From: an uncultured Paraprevotella sp.
Lineage (GTDB): Bacteria > Bacteroidota > Bacteroidia > Bacteroidales > Bacteroidaceae
DNA: 64,000 nt
Direction: 5' to 3'
Assembly: GCA_900548345.1 (NCBI GenBank)
Contig: URKA01000011.1
Span: forward strand, 1 to 64,000
The position numbers and the translations under genes are program-made. The notes below the pieces were generated by a model, which was not told the origin of the DNA, searched no databases, and was given only the letters and a program-made list of their open reading frames with translations. This document shows positions 8,208 through 18,500 of the stretch, piece after piece. Within the stretch, counting starts at the first letter, position 1, and each line of letters begins with the position of its first letter.

Positions 8208-10358
8208 TTATTCGGCTGTCACTTCGATGACGCGGCTGTGCAATTTGTTGCCTGTAAAGAGGTTCAATCCCACGTTCATCAGGTATTCTCCCGAATAGGT
8301 CTTGTTGTTGCCCTCTAATGAGGAGTTCTGGCCGGGCATCATGTTGATTTCTTTCACGCGGTATTTCCTGTTGGCATCCAAACCGTCTAACCGGGTGTTG
8401 TAACGCTTGTCACCGAAGCGCGGATAAATGTCGAAAGCGAATATGACTGCGGTCTTTTTGTCTTTGCTTACAAACTGAGTAGAGGCGTGCGGGCCGTCGT
8501 AGGGAGACACCAAACGGTACATGTCGCCTTCCATGATGGCCGGACGGAGACGTTTGTAGTTCTTCACCGCATTCTGGCAGTAGGTCAGGTCGTCGCCGCT
8601 CATGTCATTCAGTTTGATGTCGAAGCCGAGCTTGCCCATCATTGCCACATCGGTGCGGAACTTGATGCTTGCGTTGCTGTTCCATGTCGTTACGTGTGCG
8701 CAGGTAGCCTTGGCAGGGAAGAAGAATGAGTATCCGTATTGAATGAAGAGACGTTCGATGGGATCGGTATTGTCGCTTGCCCAGAATTCAGTGAAGTACT
8801 TCAGTGCTTCGTAATCGATACGGCCGCTACCTCCGGAGCATAGCATCATGGGCAGGTTGGGGTATTTAGCCTTGATGCGGTCCAATACCTTATATAATCC
8901 CCGTACATAATCCACATATAGGTGGCTCTGCTTGTTCTTCAGGTAGGGAGAGTAGATGTTGGTGATAGGGCTGTTGCAATCCCATTTGAAGAAGGCGATA
9001 CCGGGGTATTTCGTCATCAGTTTGTCTACTACGCCGAACACAAAGTCTTGTACTTCGGGGTTGCTCAGGTCGAGGACCAGCTGGTTGCGGAAGTAGTATT
9101 CGTCGCGGTTGGGAAGGTGGATTATCCAGTTTTTGTGCTTTTCGTAAAGTTCACTCTTCGGGTTCACCATCTCTGGTTCTATCCAGATACCGAACTTGAT
9201 ACCTTTTTGGCTGGCTTCATCCACGAGTTTCTGTACGCCGTTGGGCAGTTTGTCGGCCGTTTCGTCCCAGTCGCCCAAACCCTGAGTGTCGCTGTGGCGC
9301 GGATACTTGTTGGCGAACCATCCGTCATCGAGCAGGAACATGTCTACCCCTAATTTCACGGCGTCACCCATCAGACCGCAGAGCTTTTCTTCATTGAAGT
9401 CGAAATAGGTGGCTTCCCAGTTGTTCAGTAACGTCATGCGGTCAGCCTGTCCGTCCTTGAGCTGGTATTTGCGTGCCCAGTCATGGAAGTCGCGGCTTGC
9501 CGCTCCCGTTCCGCAGTTGCTGTAGGTAAAATAAAAGTCCGGAGTGCGGAATACTTCGCCGGCGGGCAGACTATATTCTGAGAAATAGGGGTTGATACCG
9601 GCGATGACACGCAGGCCGTTCTTATTGTCAACCTCAAAGGTGAAACGGAAGTTGCCCGTCCAGCCTAATGTTCCGAGTATGACCTCGCCTTCCCGTTCGT
9701 TGGATTCCCTGTCGAGCGAGAGAATGAAGAACGGTGGGGTGAACATGTTGGCGCGTGCGCCTAATTTGGTGTCCACCACCTTTTTGCCGAAGTTAAGCGG
9801 CACCGTGCTGACATGTGCTTCATCGGCCCAGTCACCTGAAAACTCTGTCAGGTAGTACTGTGCGCGGTCGAAGTGAAGCATGGCCGAGGCATACTTCTTC
9901 AGTGCGATGGGTTTCTTTTCCTTGTGGCTGATTTCGGTGTAGGTGCGGATGATGTTTTCTTTCTGGTAGGCCACGTAGTGAAGGTTCACTGTGACGGGAT
10001 ACTTGTCGTCTTGCAATGCGATGATGGTTTCTTCCACACCCGGTTGTACGGTTTTCGTGTTGTGGGATACATACTTGAGCAACAATGACGGGTTGTTGTC
10101 GTTATGGCAAACTTCTACTGCCGGTTCGAAGTAGTCTTCCAGGCCGTGGGTGAGATAAATCTCGCGTCCTTGGGGAAGATGCGACAGGTCGGCATTATCA
10201 TGCAGGCGTTTTCCCAAATAGGATTGATACACTCTGCCGTTCTCCGCAGTTTTCAGTACCATGCCGATACGGTCGGTATTGATTTGTATTGTCTCGTCTG
10301 CCGATGCGTACGATGCCGCCGTCAGAAGGCATAAGGATAAGATTGTTTTGATTTTCAT
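8208..10358 (-). CDS. GH36 alpha-galactosidase, secreted
   Basis: Retaining alpha-galactosidase of family GH36, 716 residues, with a signal peptide (MKIKTILSLCLLTAASYASA). The order is an N-terminal beta-supersandwich, a (beta/alpha)8 catalytic barrel from about residue 310 to 610, and a C-terminal beta domain. The nucleophile is Asp460 in FFKWDCN and the acid/base is Asp529 in WASDNTDPIERL; the LLDDGWF and GIWIEPEMVNP motifs are also present. It removes terminal alpha-linked galactose. It is the last gene of the - strand run HTCS > GH2 > esterase > GH36 and starts 27 nt after the esterase stop, so it is probably in the same transcript. No anomaly was seen. Confidence 0.9.
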   Translation of the reverse strand: MKIKTILSLCLLTAASYASADETIQINTDRIGMVLKTAENGRVYQSYLGKRLHDNADLSHLPQGREIYLTHGLEDYFEPAVEVCHNDNNPSLLLKYVSHNTKTVQPGVEETIIALQDDKYPVTVNLHYVAYQKENIIRTYTEISHKEKKPIALKKYASAMLHFDRAQYYLTEFSGDWADEAHVSTVPLNFGKKVVDTKLGARANMFTPPFFILSLDRESNEREGEVILGTLGWTGNFRFTFEVDNKNGLRVIAGINPYFSEYSLPAGEVFRTPDFYFTYSNCGTGAASRDFHDWARKYQLKDGQADRMTLLNNWEATYFDFNEEKLCGLMGDAVKLGVDMFLLDDGWFANKYPRHSDTQGLGDWDETADKLPNGVQKLVDEASQKGIKFGIWIEPEMVNPKSELYEKHKNWIIHLPNRDEYYFRNQLVLDLSNPEVQDFVFGVVDKLMTKYPGIAFFKWDCNSPITNIYSPYLKNKQSHLYVDYVRGLYKVLDRIKAKYPNLPMMLCSGGSGRIDYEALKYFTEFWASDNTDPIERLFIQYGYSFFFPAKATCAHVTTWNSNASIKFRTDVAMMGKLGFDIKLNDMSGDDLTYCQNAVKNYKRLRPAIMEGDMYRLVSPYDGPHASTQFVSKDKKTAVIFAFDIYPRFGDKRYNTRLDGLDANRKYRVKEINMMPGQNSSLEGNNKTYSGEYLMNVGLNLFTGNKLHSRVIEVTAE

Positions 10359-10385
10359 GTGTTGATAAGAATTATGTGTGATGAA

Positions 10386-12380
10386 TTAATATTTATATGG
10401 CCAATTATCCGAACGGAACGGGGCTACGTGAAGTTCCGACGGGGTTTGCAGGGTGCACTCAGGATTGTCGGCCCAGCCGTAACGTACAGCCACCGGTTGG
10501 ATTACGTAAGGTGAGCTGACCACCACTTCTTCTCCTTCGGTATGTGCTTGTGCCGGATAGAATTTGCGGTCGGGACCTGCAAGCGTGAAGCCCTTGATGT
10601 CCTTGTCCTGCACGAACTTCTCGCCGATGGCAGGGAGCGTGAAGCGGATGCGCACGTTGCTGCCTTCCACGATGTTGTCTTTATAGACGGGAGCTTGTGC
10701 CGGAATCTTCTTGCCGTATGTATCGGCCAATGAGAGGGCACCTAAGCGGCGTGCAACTTCCTGTTTGTTTTTGGGGTGGATGTCGTTTGCCTCGCCCAGG
10801 TCGATGTTGGTCACCATGCCGGTGTGGGCCAAGTGTTGTGCTTTCGACTGTGCCTCGCGGAGGGCTGCCCACTGTGAGTCGTGCTGCACATCCTTACGCT
10901 GCAGGTAGTTGGCCAGCTGTACGAAGTAGAAAGGCATGTCCGGATTGTTGAACTGCTTGCGCCAGTCGGTGATGAGCGATTGGAACAGGCATTCATATTG
11001 TTCTGCAAAGCCTACGTTGTTGCAGCCCTGATACCAGATGACACCCTTAATGGGGTAGGACAGGCAGGGGTGTACCATGCCGTTGAAGAGGGCAGAGGGT
11101 GCACCTGAGGCTTCCGGATTGTCCGGAGCCTTGGGGAGTTCGGCCAAAGAGACGCCGATGTTGTACTTCCATTCGCCGGCCAGTGCAATGGTCTGTCCGC
11201 CGCAGCTGACGTTGATACTGTGGGCGTCGCCGGTGATGCCGCCCTCACCGCCGTTATCGGTGTCTTTGATGGCGATGACGTTGAGGCCTGCTTTCACCAG
11301 ATGTCCCGGTACGGTATAGTGTCGTGGTGTGGTGTATCCCCAACCCTGTCCGACTTTCACACCGTTCCAGTAGGTGATGTCCTCGTCGTCGATGCAGCCG
11401 GGATTCAGTTGGAGATCCTTTCCCGCCCATTCGGCCGGAATCATGACGCTCTTGCGGAACCATACGATGCCGTCCAGACCGTTCAGTCCCTGCCACTCCC
11501 AGTTGCCTGGGATACTCATGGTGGGCCACTGGCTGTCGTCCACGTCGGTGGCAATCCAGCATTCCTTGCCGTTGTTCAGGCCGCGGTCCTTCTTCTCACA
11601 TTTCTTCTGCCATATCTTGTGGTCCAGGTTATATTTTTCCATGATGCTCTCACGGTTGAAACCTAATGCCTCGCGCTCGGTGATGGCTTCCTGAAAGCCC
11701 ATCACGTCCTTCAGTCCTTCGGCTGAGGTCCATGCTTCTGCCGGTGTGCCGCCCCATGTACAGTCGATGACACCGATGGGTATGTTGAGGTTGCGGTGAA
11801 GCTCACGGGCATAGAGGTAGGCCAAGGAGGAGAACTCAGGCACCGTGTTGGGAGAGCAGGGTTGCCATCCGCCCATATTGCTTTCCAGTTGGTCGGTGGG
11901 TGCCGCAGCTGTGTGTTTCTTGACTTGGAACAGGCGGATGTTCGGGTAGTTGGCCGCAGCTATTTCCTGTTCGTAGTTCTTGATTTTGCCCCATTCTGCC
12001 ACCGGCATCTCCATGTTGGACTGTCCGGAGCAGAACCAGACCTCGCCCGACATGATGTTATCGAGCACAGTCTCTTCACCGTCAGAGAGTGTGATGTGGT
12101 AAGGACCGCCGGCCTTCGGGGTGGACACTTCCACGTTCCACTTTCCCTGTTCGTCGGCAAGGGTCTCGTACTGCTTGTTGTTCCATCCGGTGGTCACGGT
12201 GACATTCTTGCCCGGAGCGGCTTCTCCGAAAAGTTTCATGGTAGTCTTCTGCTGGACGACCATGTTGGATGTGAACAGGGCTGGCAGTACGACCTTGGCG
12301 CTTAACGGGGTTGAGATGCCGTAACAAATCATTCCAACGCAGAGCAGGGCTTTACTGTTGATGTTTTGAAAGATATTCAT
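10386..12380 (-). CDS. Sialate O-acetylesterase-type SGNH esterase with inserted beta-sandwich
   Basis: Exported esterase of 664 residues related to the SASA family (PF03629), which removes O-acetyl groups from sugars; in Bacteroidota such proteins often act on plant glycans rather than sialic acid. CSGQSNMEMP holds nucleophile Ser121, and EANDIHPKNK gives Asp533/His535. A galactose-binding-like beta-sandwich, as in GH2 N-terminal domains (about residues 283-400, with WFRKSVMIPAEW), is inserted in the catalytic domain. Unusual: the motif normally read WYQGESN is WYQGCNN here (Cys453 for Glu). The signal peptide ends near STPLSA. It lies between the GH2 and GH36 genes in the same orientation, with a 62-nt gap to the GH2 stop that contains a hairpin. 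Confidence 0.85.
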   Translation of the reverse strand: MNIFQNINSKALLCVGMICYGISTPLSAKVVLPALFTSNMVVQQKTTMKLFGEAAPGKNVTVTTGWNNKQYETLADEQGKWNVEVSTPKAGGPYHITLSDGEETVLDNIMSGEVWFCSGQSNMEMPVAEWGKIKNYEQEIAAANYPNIRLFQVKKHTAAAPTDQLESNMGGWQPCSPNTVPEFSSLAYLYARELHRNLNIPIGVIDCTWGGTPAEAWTSAEGLKDVMGFQEAITEREALGFNRESIMEKYNLDHKIWQKKCEKKDRGLNNGKECWIATDVDDSQWPTMSIPGNWEWQGLNGLDGIVWFRKSVMIPAEWAGKDLQLNPGCIDDEDITYWNGVKVGQGWGYTTPRHYTVPGHLVKAGLNVIAIKDTDNGGEGGITGDAHSINVSCGGQTIALAGEWKYNIGVSLAELPKAPDNPEASGAPSALFNGMVHPCLSYPIKGVIWYQGCNNVGFAEQYECLFQSLITDWRKQFNNPDMPFYFVQLANYLQRKDVQHDSQWAALREAQSKAQHLAHTGMVTNIDLGEANDIHPKNKQEVARRLGALSLADTYGKKIPAQAPVYKDNIVEGSNVRIRFTLPAIGEKFVQDKDIKGFTLAGPDRKFYPAQAHTEGEEVVVSSPYVIQPVAVRYGWADNPECTLQTPSELHVAPFRSDNWPYKY

Positions 12381-12406
12381 GATAATTATGATTTAGTAGC
12401 GGATTC

Positions 12407-12431
12407 CATCGGGACTGTATGTGTCCCGATG
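12407..12431 (-). other. Intercistronic hairpin between GH2 and esterase genes
   Basis: Perfect 9-bp stem (12407-12415 with 12423-12431) with a 7-nt loop in the 62-nt gap between two co-directional genes. No T-tract follows on the - strand. It could be an RNA-processing or stability element that sets different levels of the GH2 and the downstream esterase/GH36 messages, or a weak attenuator. Confidence 0.45.
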
Positions 12432-12442
12432 AAACCGATGTC

Positions 12443-15394
12443 TTATTTTACCTTATTATTATAGGGTTCTACAATCAGCTTGTAGGAATCGCCTTGCAGG
12501 AGAGCCTCGTCGAACGAAATGTCGATATGCTTGGTCTCGCCCGGCACCAAAGTGAAGTAGTTGTCGTTCATGATGGCCGGCAGGATGCGTTCGCCGTCTG
12601 TTGTGCGTACGGCCTGTACCCTGACAGCGAAAGCCACTGATTTGGTGGATTTCGGCAGTGTGATGTTGGCCTGTATCGTGGCCTTTCCGTCCTTGCGCAC
12701 TAATTTGGAGGATACGTTCGGCTTGACGGCCGGCAGGTTGTTGATTGCCGTGAAGTCGGTGCGGTTGTTTCCTCTCCAGTAGTTGTTCTCGGAGATAAGT
12801 TTGCCGTTGGCATCTTTCAGAGTCAGGCGCAGGAAGTGAACGTCGCTGAGGCCTTCCGAGGGCTTCGTGCCGCCCAACACGTCCATGCTCCAGATGGAGT
12901 AGCCGTACCACCAGCCTAACTGGATGCCGAGCATGCGGACGTAGCGTGCTTCCACTTCGGGGAAGTAGCATTCGTTGATACCTTCCTTACCGTCTTCGGT
13001 GCTGTAGATTTCGCTCCAGAACTTGCCGTCGAGCGAAGTCTGAATCTTATAGGCCTTGCCGAAGGCCGCCTCGAAGTTGATGCGTACGCCACCTACGGGC
13101 TTCACACTGCCGAGGTCTACGTAAATCCATTCGTTGTCGGCGCGGAATGACGACCAGCGGGTGTCGTCCTTACCGTCGGTGATGTAGCCCGGCTCGCCCT
13201 GTGTGGTCGAGGATGCTATGGCCGGACATCCTAAAGAGAGGTTCTCGCGTTCCTGGTTGAAGTCCATCACGAAGCACTGTGCGTTGGTGTTGGACAGCGA
13301 ATTTACCTTGGCCGTCTTGTGGTAGCGTGCCACGGACTTTCCATCCATGTTGTATACGGTAGCTTCTGCGGTGAGGCCTTCGTAGTCTTTGCCCGTGGTG
13401 TTCACCACCTTGATTTCCTCGGTTGCGGGGTTCCAGTAGATGTGAACCGGCTCGCAAGCCTGCTTGCAGCCCCAGTAGGCTCCGGTGAGGTCGTAATAAT
13501 AGTCATAGGTCTGCCATACCATGGAGGGATATGCCGATTGGCTCATCCATGTCATGATACCCGAAGCATCGTCCCAGATGCGGTCGAGCCAGCCTTCGTA
13601 GAGTGCCTTGTTGCTCTCCAGGTTGATGAGCTGTGACTTCTTGCAGAACTCTTCGGCATCCTTTGCGCCGCCGTAGCTTTTCTCGATGGTTTCGGTGTAG
13701 CGTCCCGGAGTGGCGTTGAAGGCGCTGGGACCAAAGTAGTGCTTGTTCCACATCTCGTCAATGGGCCACCAGTTCTCCTTCGGCATGAACTTCTTGAAGC
13801 TCTCGAACGTGGGAACGACTGCCGTTCCGATTTCTGTGCGGAAGCCCCATCCGCGGTCGAAACCGCTACCTGACTTGCAGTCGGGATAGGGGGTGAAGTA
13901 CCAGCGTTGGTCGTTGGCGCCCCATGGACCGCTACCGCTCAGACCGTAGTGGTTGGAACGTCCTTGGAAATAGCGGTCGCCGTGGTCGAACGTGCGGATG
14001 TTTTCGGCCATCCATCCTTCGAGGGGAGGCTCTGGTGTACCTTCGTTGTCACCGCACCATACTGCGATGCAGGGGTGGTTACGCACGCGCTTTATCTTCT
14101 CAACCATATTGTTGTTGAAGGCATTCAGGTCGTAGGGAAGCGTGGGGTTGGAGTTAATCCAGAAGTCATCCCATACCATCAGACCGTATTCATCGCAGTA
14201 TTGGTAGAACTCATCGTCGGTAACCGAACCTAACCAGTTACGAATCATATTGAAGTTCATCTCCTTGTGCAGTTCGATGCGGGTCTTGTAGTCGTCTTCG
14301 CGGCAGCGCAGCATGTACTCGCTCATACCCCAGTTGCCGCCCTTGATGAATACGGGCACGCCGTTAATGTGGATGTGGAACACGCCGTCGTTCTTGTCGT
14401 AAGAGTATTTGCGGATACCGAAACGGATGTCTTTGGCCTCCGACACATTGCCGTTCTGGCTTACTTCCAACTTGCAGGTGTACAGGTTCGGCTCGCCCAT
14501 GCCGTTAGGCCACCATAAACGCGGGTTGTTGACCACAAGCTGCGGATAGTAGCGTTTGTCGAACTTGATGGTTTTGGTCTCGCCTGCCTTCAGGTCAACA
14601 TCCTGACTGAAAGTGATGTCGCCAGGGGTGATGACACCCTTTACCGTCACTTTGCCGTCCGCCTTGCCATGGTTGCTCACTTCGGTCTGCAAGGTGAGTT
14701 CTGCCTTGGCGCGCGACTGCAGGTCGGAACGCATCCACGGGTCGGTCAGGGTGGCTGCACCGGTGTTCTCGATCCAAACCTTGTCCGTCAGGCCGGAGTT
14801 CAGGCCCGGCACGTAAGGCATCCAGTCCCATCCTCCGCTGGAGAGGTAGTTGGGGCTTCCTTCGTTGGCCAGTGGCTTTTTGGGGATGTCTACTAAGACG
14901 GCGAGCGTGTTCGGCTCGTTGCGCTTCACCATATTGGTAATATTATAATGTCCGCGGTGCATGAATCCGTCCAAAGTACCCAGATGGTTACCGTTCAGAT
15001 AGATTTCTCCCTTACGGTTGATGCCGTTGAAGTTCAACCAAATGATTTCTTTATCGAAGTTGTCCGGTACGTTGAATTCCGTGCGATACCAGAAACTGCG
15101 GTCATACTTTTTACGCTCCACTTGATGGATGTTATCACCGAAGTTCGGGTCTTTTTCCAGACCGGCTGTTACGTATGACGTAAATACAGTGCCCGGAACA
15201 ACAGCTTTTACCGCCTTGTCGTTGGTATATCCTGTTTGGAACAGGTCCTGTACTTGTGTGCCAATCTCATCTTGGGGGATGACTGTCCATGAGATGCCAT
15301 TGGTGCTGCTGTGCAGATACGTTTTTTGTGCTTGCCCTGTTACGGTACAGAATGCCGTGCACAAAAACATGCGAAATAGATTCTTAAGTTTCAT
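12443..15394 (-). CDS. GH2 glycoside hydrolase (beta-mannosidase / exo-beta-glucosaminidase type) with F5/8C-like domain
   Basis: Large exported GH2 enzyme of 983 residues with signal peptide ending near VTGQAQ. Domain order: N-terminal sugar-binding sandwich (FWYRTEFNVP, GEIYLNGNHLG), immunoglobulin-like domain, then a TIM barrel (about 330-660). The acid/base is Glu451 (WCGDNEGTPEPP) and the nucleophile Glu521 (FRTEIGTAVVPT). A discoidin-like F5/8 type C (CBM32-like) domain lies near residues 735-850 (ITDGKDDTRWSS, YVDLGS), followed by an Ig-like C-terminal domain. The barrel motifs fit the group annotated as mannosylglycoprotein endo-beta-mannosidase or exo-beta-D-glucosaminidase; beta-galactosidase is less likely. 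It is the first enzyme gene after the HTCS regulator and has its own predicted promoter in the 165-nt gap. Confidence 0.85.
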   Translation of the reverse strand: MKLKNLFRMFLCTAFCTVTGQAQKTYLHSSTNGISWTVIPQDEIGTQVQDLFQTGYTNDKAVKAVVPGTVFTSYVTAGLEKDPNFGDNIHQVERKKYDRSFWYRTEFNVPDNFDKEIIWLNFNGINRKGEIYLNGNHLGTLDGFMHRGHYNITNMVKRNEPNTLAVLVDIPKKPLANEGSPNYLSSGGWDWMPYVPGLNSGLTDKVWIENTGAATLTDPWMRSDLQSRAKAELTLQTEVSNHGKADGKVTVKGVITPGDITFSQDVDLKAGETKTIKFDKRYYPQLVVNNPRLWWPNGMGEPNLYTCKLEVSQNGNVSEAKDIRFGIRKYSYDKNDGVFHIHINGVPVFIKGGNWGMSEYMLRCREDDYKTRIELHKEMNFNMIRNWLGSVTDDEFYQYCDEYGLMVWDDFWINSNPTLPYDLNAFNNNMVEKIKRVRNHPCIAVWCGDNEGTPEPPLEGWMAENIRTFDHGDRYFQGRSNHYGLSGSGPWGANDQRWYFTPYPDCKSGSGFDRGWGFRTEIGTAVVPTFESFKKFMPKENWWPIDEMWNKHYFGPSAFNATPGRYTETIEKSYGGAKDAEEFCKKSQLINLESNKALYEGWLDRIWDDASGIMTWMSQSAYPSMVWQTYDYYYDLTGAYWGCKQACEPVHIYWNPATEEIKVVNTTGKDYEGLTAEATVYNMDGKSVARYHKTAKVNSLSNTNAQCFVMDFNQERENLSLGCPAIASSTTQGEPGYITDGKDDTRWSSFRADNEWIYVDLGSVKPVGGVRINFEAAFGKAYKIQTSLDGKFWSEIYSTEDGKEGINECYFPEVEARYVRMLGIQLGWWYGYSIWSMDVLGGTKPSEGLSDVHFLRLTLKDANGKLISENNYWRGNNRTDFTAINNLPAVKPNVSSKLVRKDGKATIQANITLPKSTKSVAFAVRVQAVRTTDGERILPAIMNDNYFTLVPGETKHIDISFDEALLQGDSYKLIVEPYNNKVK

Positions 15395-15482
15395 GTTGCT
15401 GTATGTTTTGTGTTTAAGATTAACGAGAAGCCGGACTTTCTTTCATTATCCGTTTGGCATTGACTTTGAAATTTATCTAATG

Positions 15483-15516
15483 CAAAAGTAAGATATGAAA
15501 GAAAATCCGGCTAAAA
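15483..15516 (-). promoter_or_regulatory. Predicted promoter of the GH2-esterase-GH36 operon
   Basis: On the - strand the -7 box reads TACTTTTG (15483-15490), an exact TAnnTTTG match. Upstream, TTTT at 15513-15516 is a near match to the -33 TTTG, with a 22-nt spacer. Initiation would fall near 15476, about 80 nt before the GH2 ATG. The shared box at 15540-15551 lies about 24 nt further upstream, where an activator could contact polymerase. Confidence 0.6.
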
Positions 15517-15530
15517 GCGATACATCAGAA

Positions 15531-15551
15531 AATGCTACGTTTGAAGCATTT
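15531..15551 (-). promoter_or_regulatory. Candidate HTCS operator before GH2 (shared 12-nt box)
   Basis: On the - strand this segment carries aaatgcttcaaa (15540-15551), identical to 12 nt at 19745-19756 before the divergent GH95 gene. Here it is also part of an inverted repeat, AATGCT/AGCATT with 8 nt between. Both copies lie upstream of predicted promoters of enzyme operons that flank the HTCS gene, so an HTCS AraC-domain binding site is a plausible reading. The small stem could instead be a weak terminator for the HTCS gene. Confidence 0.4.
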
Positions 15552-15559
15552 CTCGTATT

Positions 15560-18500
15560 TTAAGGATTTGTTTTATTTCCTTGGATTAAATCTTCTATAT
15601 TTATTTCCTGTGTTTGTCTTGTCTTGTTGCGTATTTCTGAGACTTGTTTCTCAAAATCCTTCGGGGTCATGCCGAATTGTTTGCAGAACAGTTTACTGAA
15701 ATAAGAGTGTGAATTGAATCCCACCATGTAGCAGATTTCTCCTACGCGGTATTTTCCTTCTTGTATGAGTTCAGCCGCCTTTTTCAACCGTATCAGTCTG
15801 ATGAAGTCTATCGGAGACATATTGAACAGCGTCTTGATTTTGCGCAGCAGGCTGGAACGGCTCAGGCATAATTCCTCGGCCATACGTTCTACATTGAAAC
15901 TTTCATCGTCAATGTTGTCGTTGATGACTTGTATGACGCGCGTCATGAAATCCTCGTCTTCCTTGCTCATTTGCATGTTCTGTACGGGGAAGAAGGGGCG
16001 TTTGGAGAAAGCCTCGCGTTCTTTTTGCCGGTTGTTGAGCAGTGAGAACACCTGTGCTTTCAGATAGTTGAACGAGAAAGGTTTCTCTATATAAGCCTCG
16101 GCACCCGCTTTGAGACCGGAAATCTTGCTGTCAAGGTCGTTTTTGGCTGTAAGGAATATCATTGGAGTATGACACAGTTCAATGTCCGACTTGACTGCTT
16201 TACACAGTTCGATACCGTTCATAACGGGCATCATGACATCGCTGATGATGAGGTCGATATGTTCTTTGTGCAGCACATCGAGTGCATCTTTACCGTTTGC
16301 GGCTGTTTCAACGATAAAGAACTCCGACAGGCGGTCTTTCATGAACGTCCGGATGTTGTCCTCGTCTTCCACAATCAGGATGCTTTTTCCTTTGTCTTTC
16401 TCTTCGGTTGGTATCCTTTCGTTGAGCGGGGAATCAATGGGTTCGAAAAGCCTGTCTTTGAGTTCATCTTCTTCCATATTGACAGGAATGGTCAGTACGA
16501 AAGCGTTATCTGCATTTGTCGTGTCCAAAGCCAGTGTACCTTTGTGGAGCAGGGCCAATGACCGTGCTAAGGCCAGTCCGATGCCTACGCCCTGTTTTTC
16601 TTTCTTTTCCTTATTATTCTGGTAAAATGCTTCGAATATCTGTTCTGCTTTCTCTGCGGGTATCTTTTCGCCGTCGCTGGTCACGGTGATTTCAAAGTTC
16701 TTTCCGCTTCGTACCAGTCGGGCGGAGATGTGATGTGTGCCGTATTTGAGCGCGTTGTTCAGCAGGTTGCTCAATATTTTGGTGATGGCTTCCTTGTCGA
16801 TTCTTGCGTAGATGTCCTCTTCAAGGGTTTCCGTGACCAGTTCCTTGCCTTGATGCGTATAAGTCGGTTCAAAGCGGTTGACGGTTTCTTTCAGCAGATC
16901 GGATACGTTGACCGTCTCATAGTTCAGGGTCAGTTTGTTCGCGCCCAGTTTCTGGAAGTCCAGAAGTTGTGACGCAAGATTAAGCAGCCGGTGCGTGTTC
17001 TGTTCAATGACGAGCAGGTTTTTGAGCAGTTTGCTGTCCTTGATGTCCATCTCTCGGATAATTTCCAGCGGTCCGTTGATAAGTGTCAGCGGAGTTCGGA
17101 TTTCGTGTGCGATTTCGGTAAAGAACTCTACCTTATTTTCGTTGAGTTCCTTTTGTTTCTCTATCTCGAACAGTTTCTGTTTCTCGGAGAATTGCTCGTT
17201 CTTGTGCTTCCGGTACCAGCGGAACCAGAAGGCAAAGATGGTGACACCTATGATGAAGTACAGAATGTACGCCCATGTCGATGCATACCAAGGCGGTAGG
17301 ACGATGATGGTCAATGAGCGTGTGGCGTAGCCGGTATCGTCCTCACCCGTGGTGGCACGGATGTCCAGCGTATATTTTCCCGGAGAGAGGTTTGCATAGG
17401 ATATGTTGTTCTCTTTTCCCGACGAGATCCACTCCTCGTTGATGGGGGACAGCTTGTAGGAGTACTCATTGGATTGCGAGGTGGAGTAAGAGAGCAGGGC
17501 GACATCCAGACTGATGTTGGCTTGGTCGTATGGCAGTACAATCTTGTCTGTTCCGATGATGCTTTGCGTCAGCGGAGAGTTCGGCGTGTGAACCGTTACC
17601 TCCTTATTAAATATGGAGAGCCTGGTGATGTAGATGGGAGATAAGGCATTCGTCTGTTCCTGCATGTTGGGGTTGAAGGAAACCAACCCTTCTATGCTGC
17701 CGAAGTAGAAATTGCCGTCGCTGCCCTTTATGGCCGACTTATAGTTGAACTGGTTGCCGTAGAGGCCGTCTTTCACGGTGAACACGCGGATATCTTTCGT
17801 GTCCGGGTTGAAGCGGACCAATCCCCGGTTGGTGCCGAACCACAGGTGCCCGTGATCGTCCTCCAGTATCTTGTAGGCCACGTCGTCGGGCATGCCTTCT
17901 TCCGTGGAGAACCGGGTGAAGTTGTCTTCTTTCGGGTTGTAACGGCAGATGCCGCCCCGGTCGGTCGACAGCCAGATGTTGCCTTTGCTGTCCTGCATGA
18001 TGGAACTGACGGAATTGGAACTGAGTTGTGTACGGTCCTTTTCGTTGTAGGTGTAGTGCTTGTATTGCTTGTTCTTCAGGTCGCATTTCCAGACGCCCTT
18101 GCCCATTGTGGCGAGCCAAAACACCCCGTTTTTGTCCTGCATGATGTCGAATATCCAGCTTCCGGCCAATTCTTTCACCGGGGTGAAGTGCATGCTTCCT
18201 TTCGGGGCGTAATACAGGCCGTAGTCGGTGCCCACCCACAGCGTCTCTTGTTTGTCCACATACAAGGCATAGATGCTGTATCCGTCTAAGCTGATGTTCA
18301 GATCATCATATTTGTAGAAGTTCGTCTGTCCGTTTTTGTTCACCACCATCAGCCCGTCCTTGTACAGGCTGCAATAGGTCTTCCCGTAGAAAGAACCGAT
18401 GGCGAGTGTGACGTGCGTGTCGTACTTGGAGTTCGGCGGAGAGTATCGTGTGATGTGCCGGTCTTTCAGCGACAGGATGCTGATGCCGGCATCCTCCGTT

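Noticed and set aside
10386..12380. Sialic acid as a component of the PUL substrate
   Set aside because: The family name sialate O-acetylesterase alone does not support it: no sialidase (GH33), sialic acid transporter or catabolic gene is present in the window.
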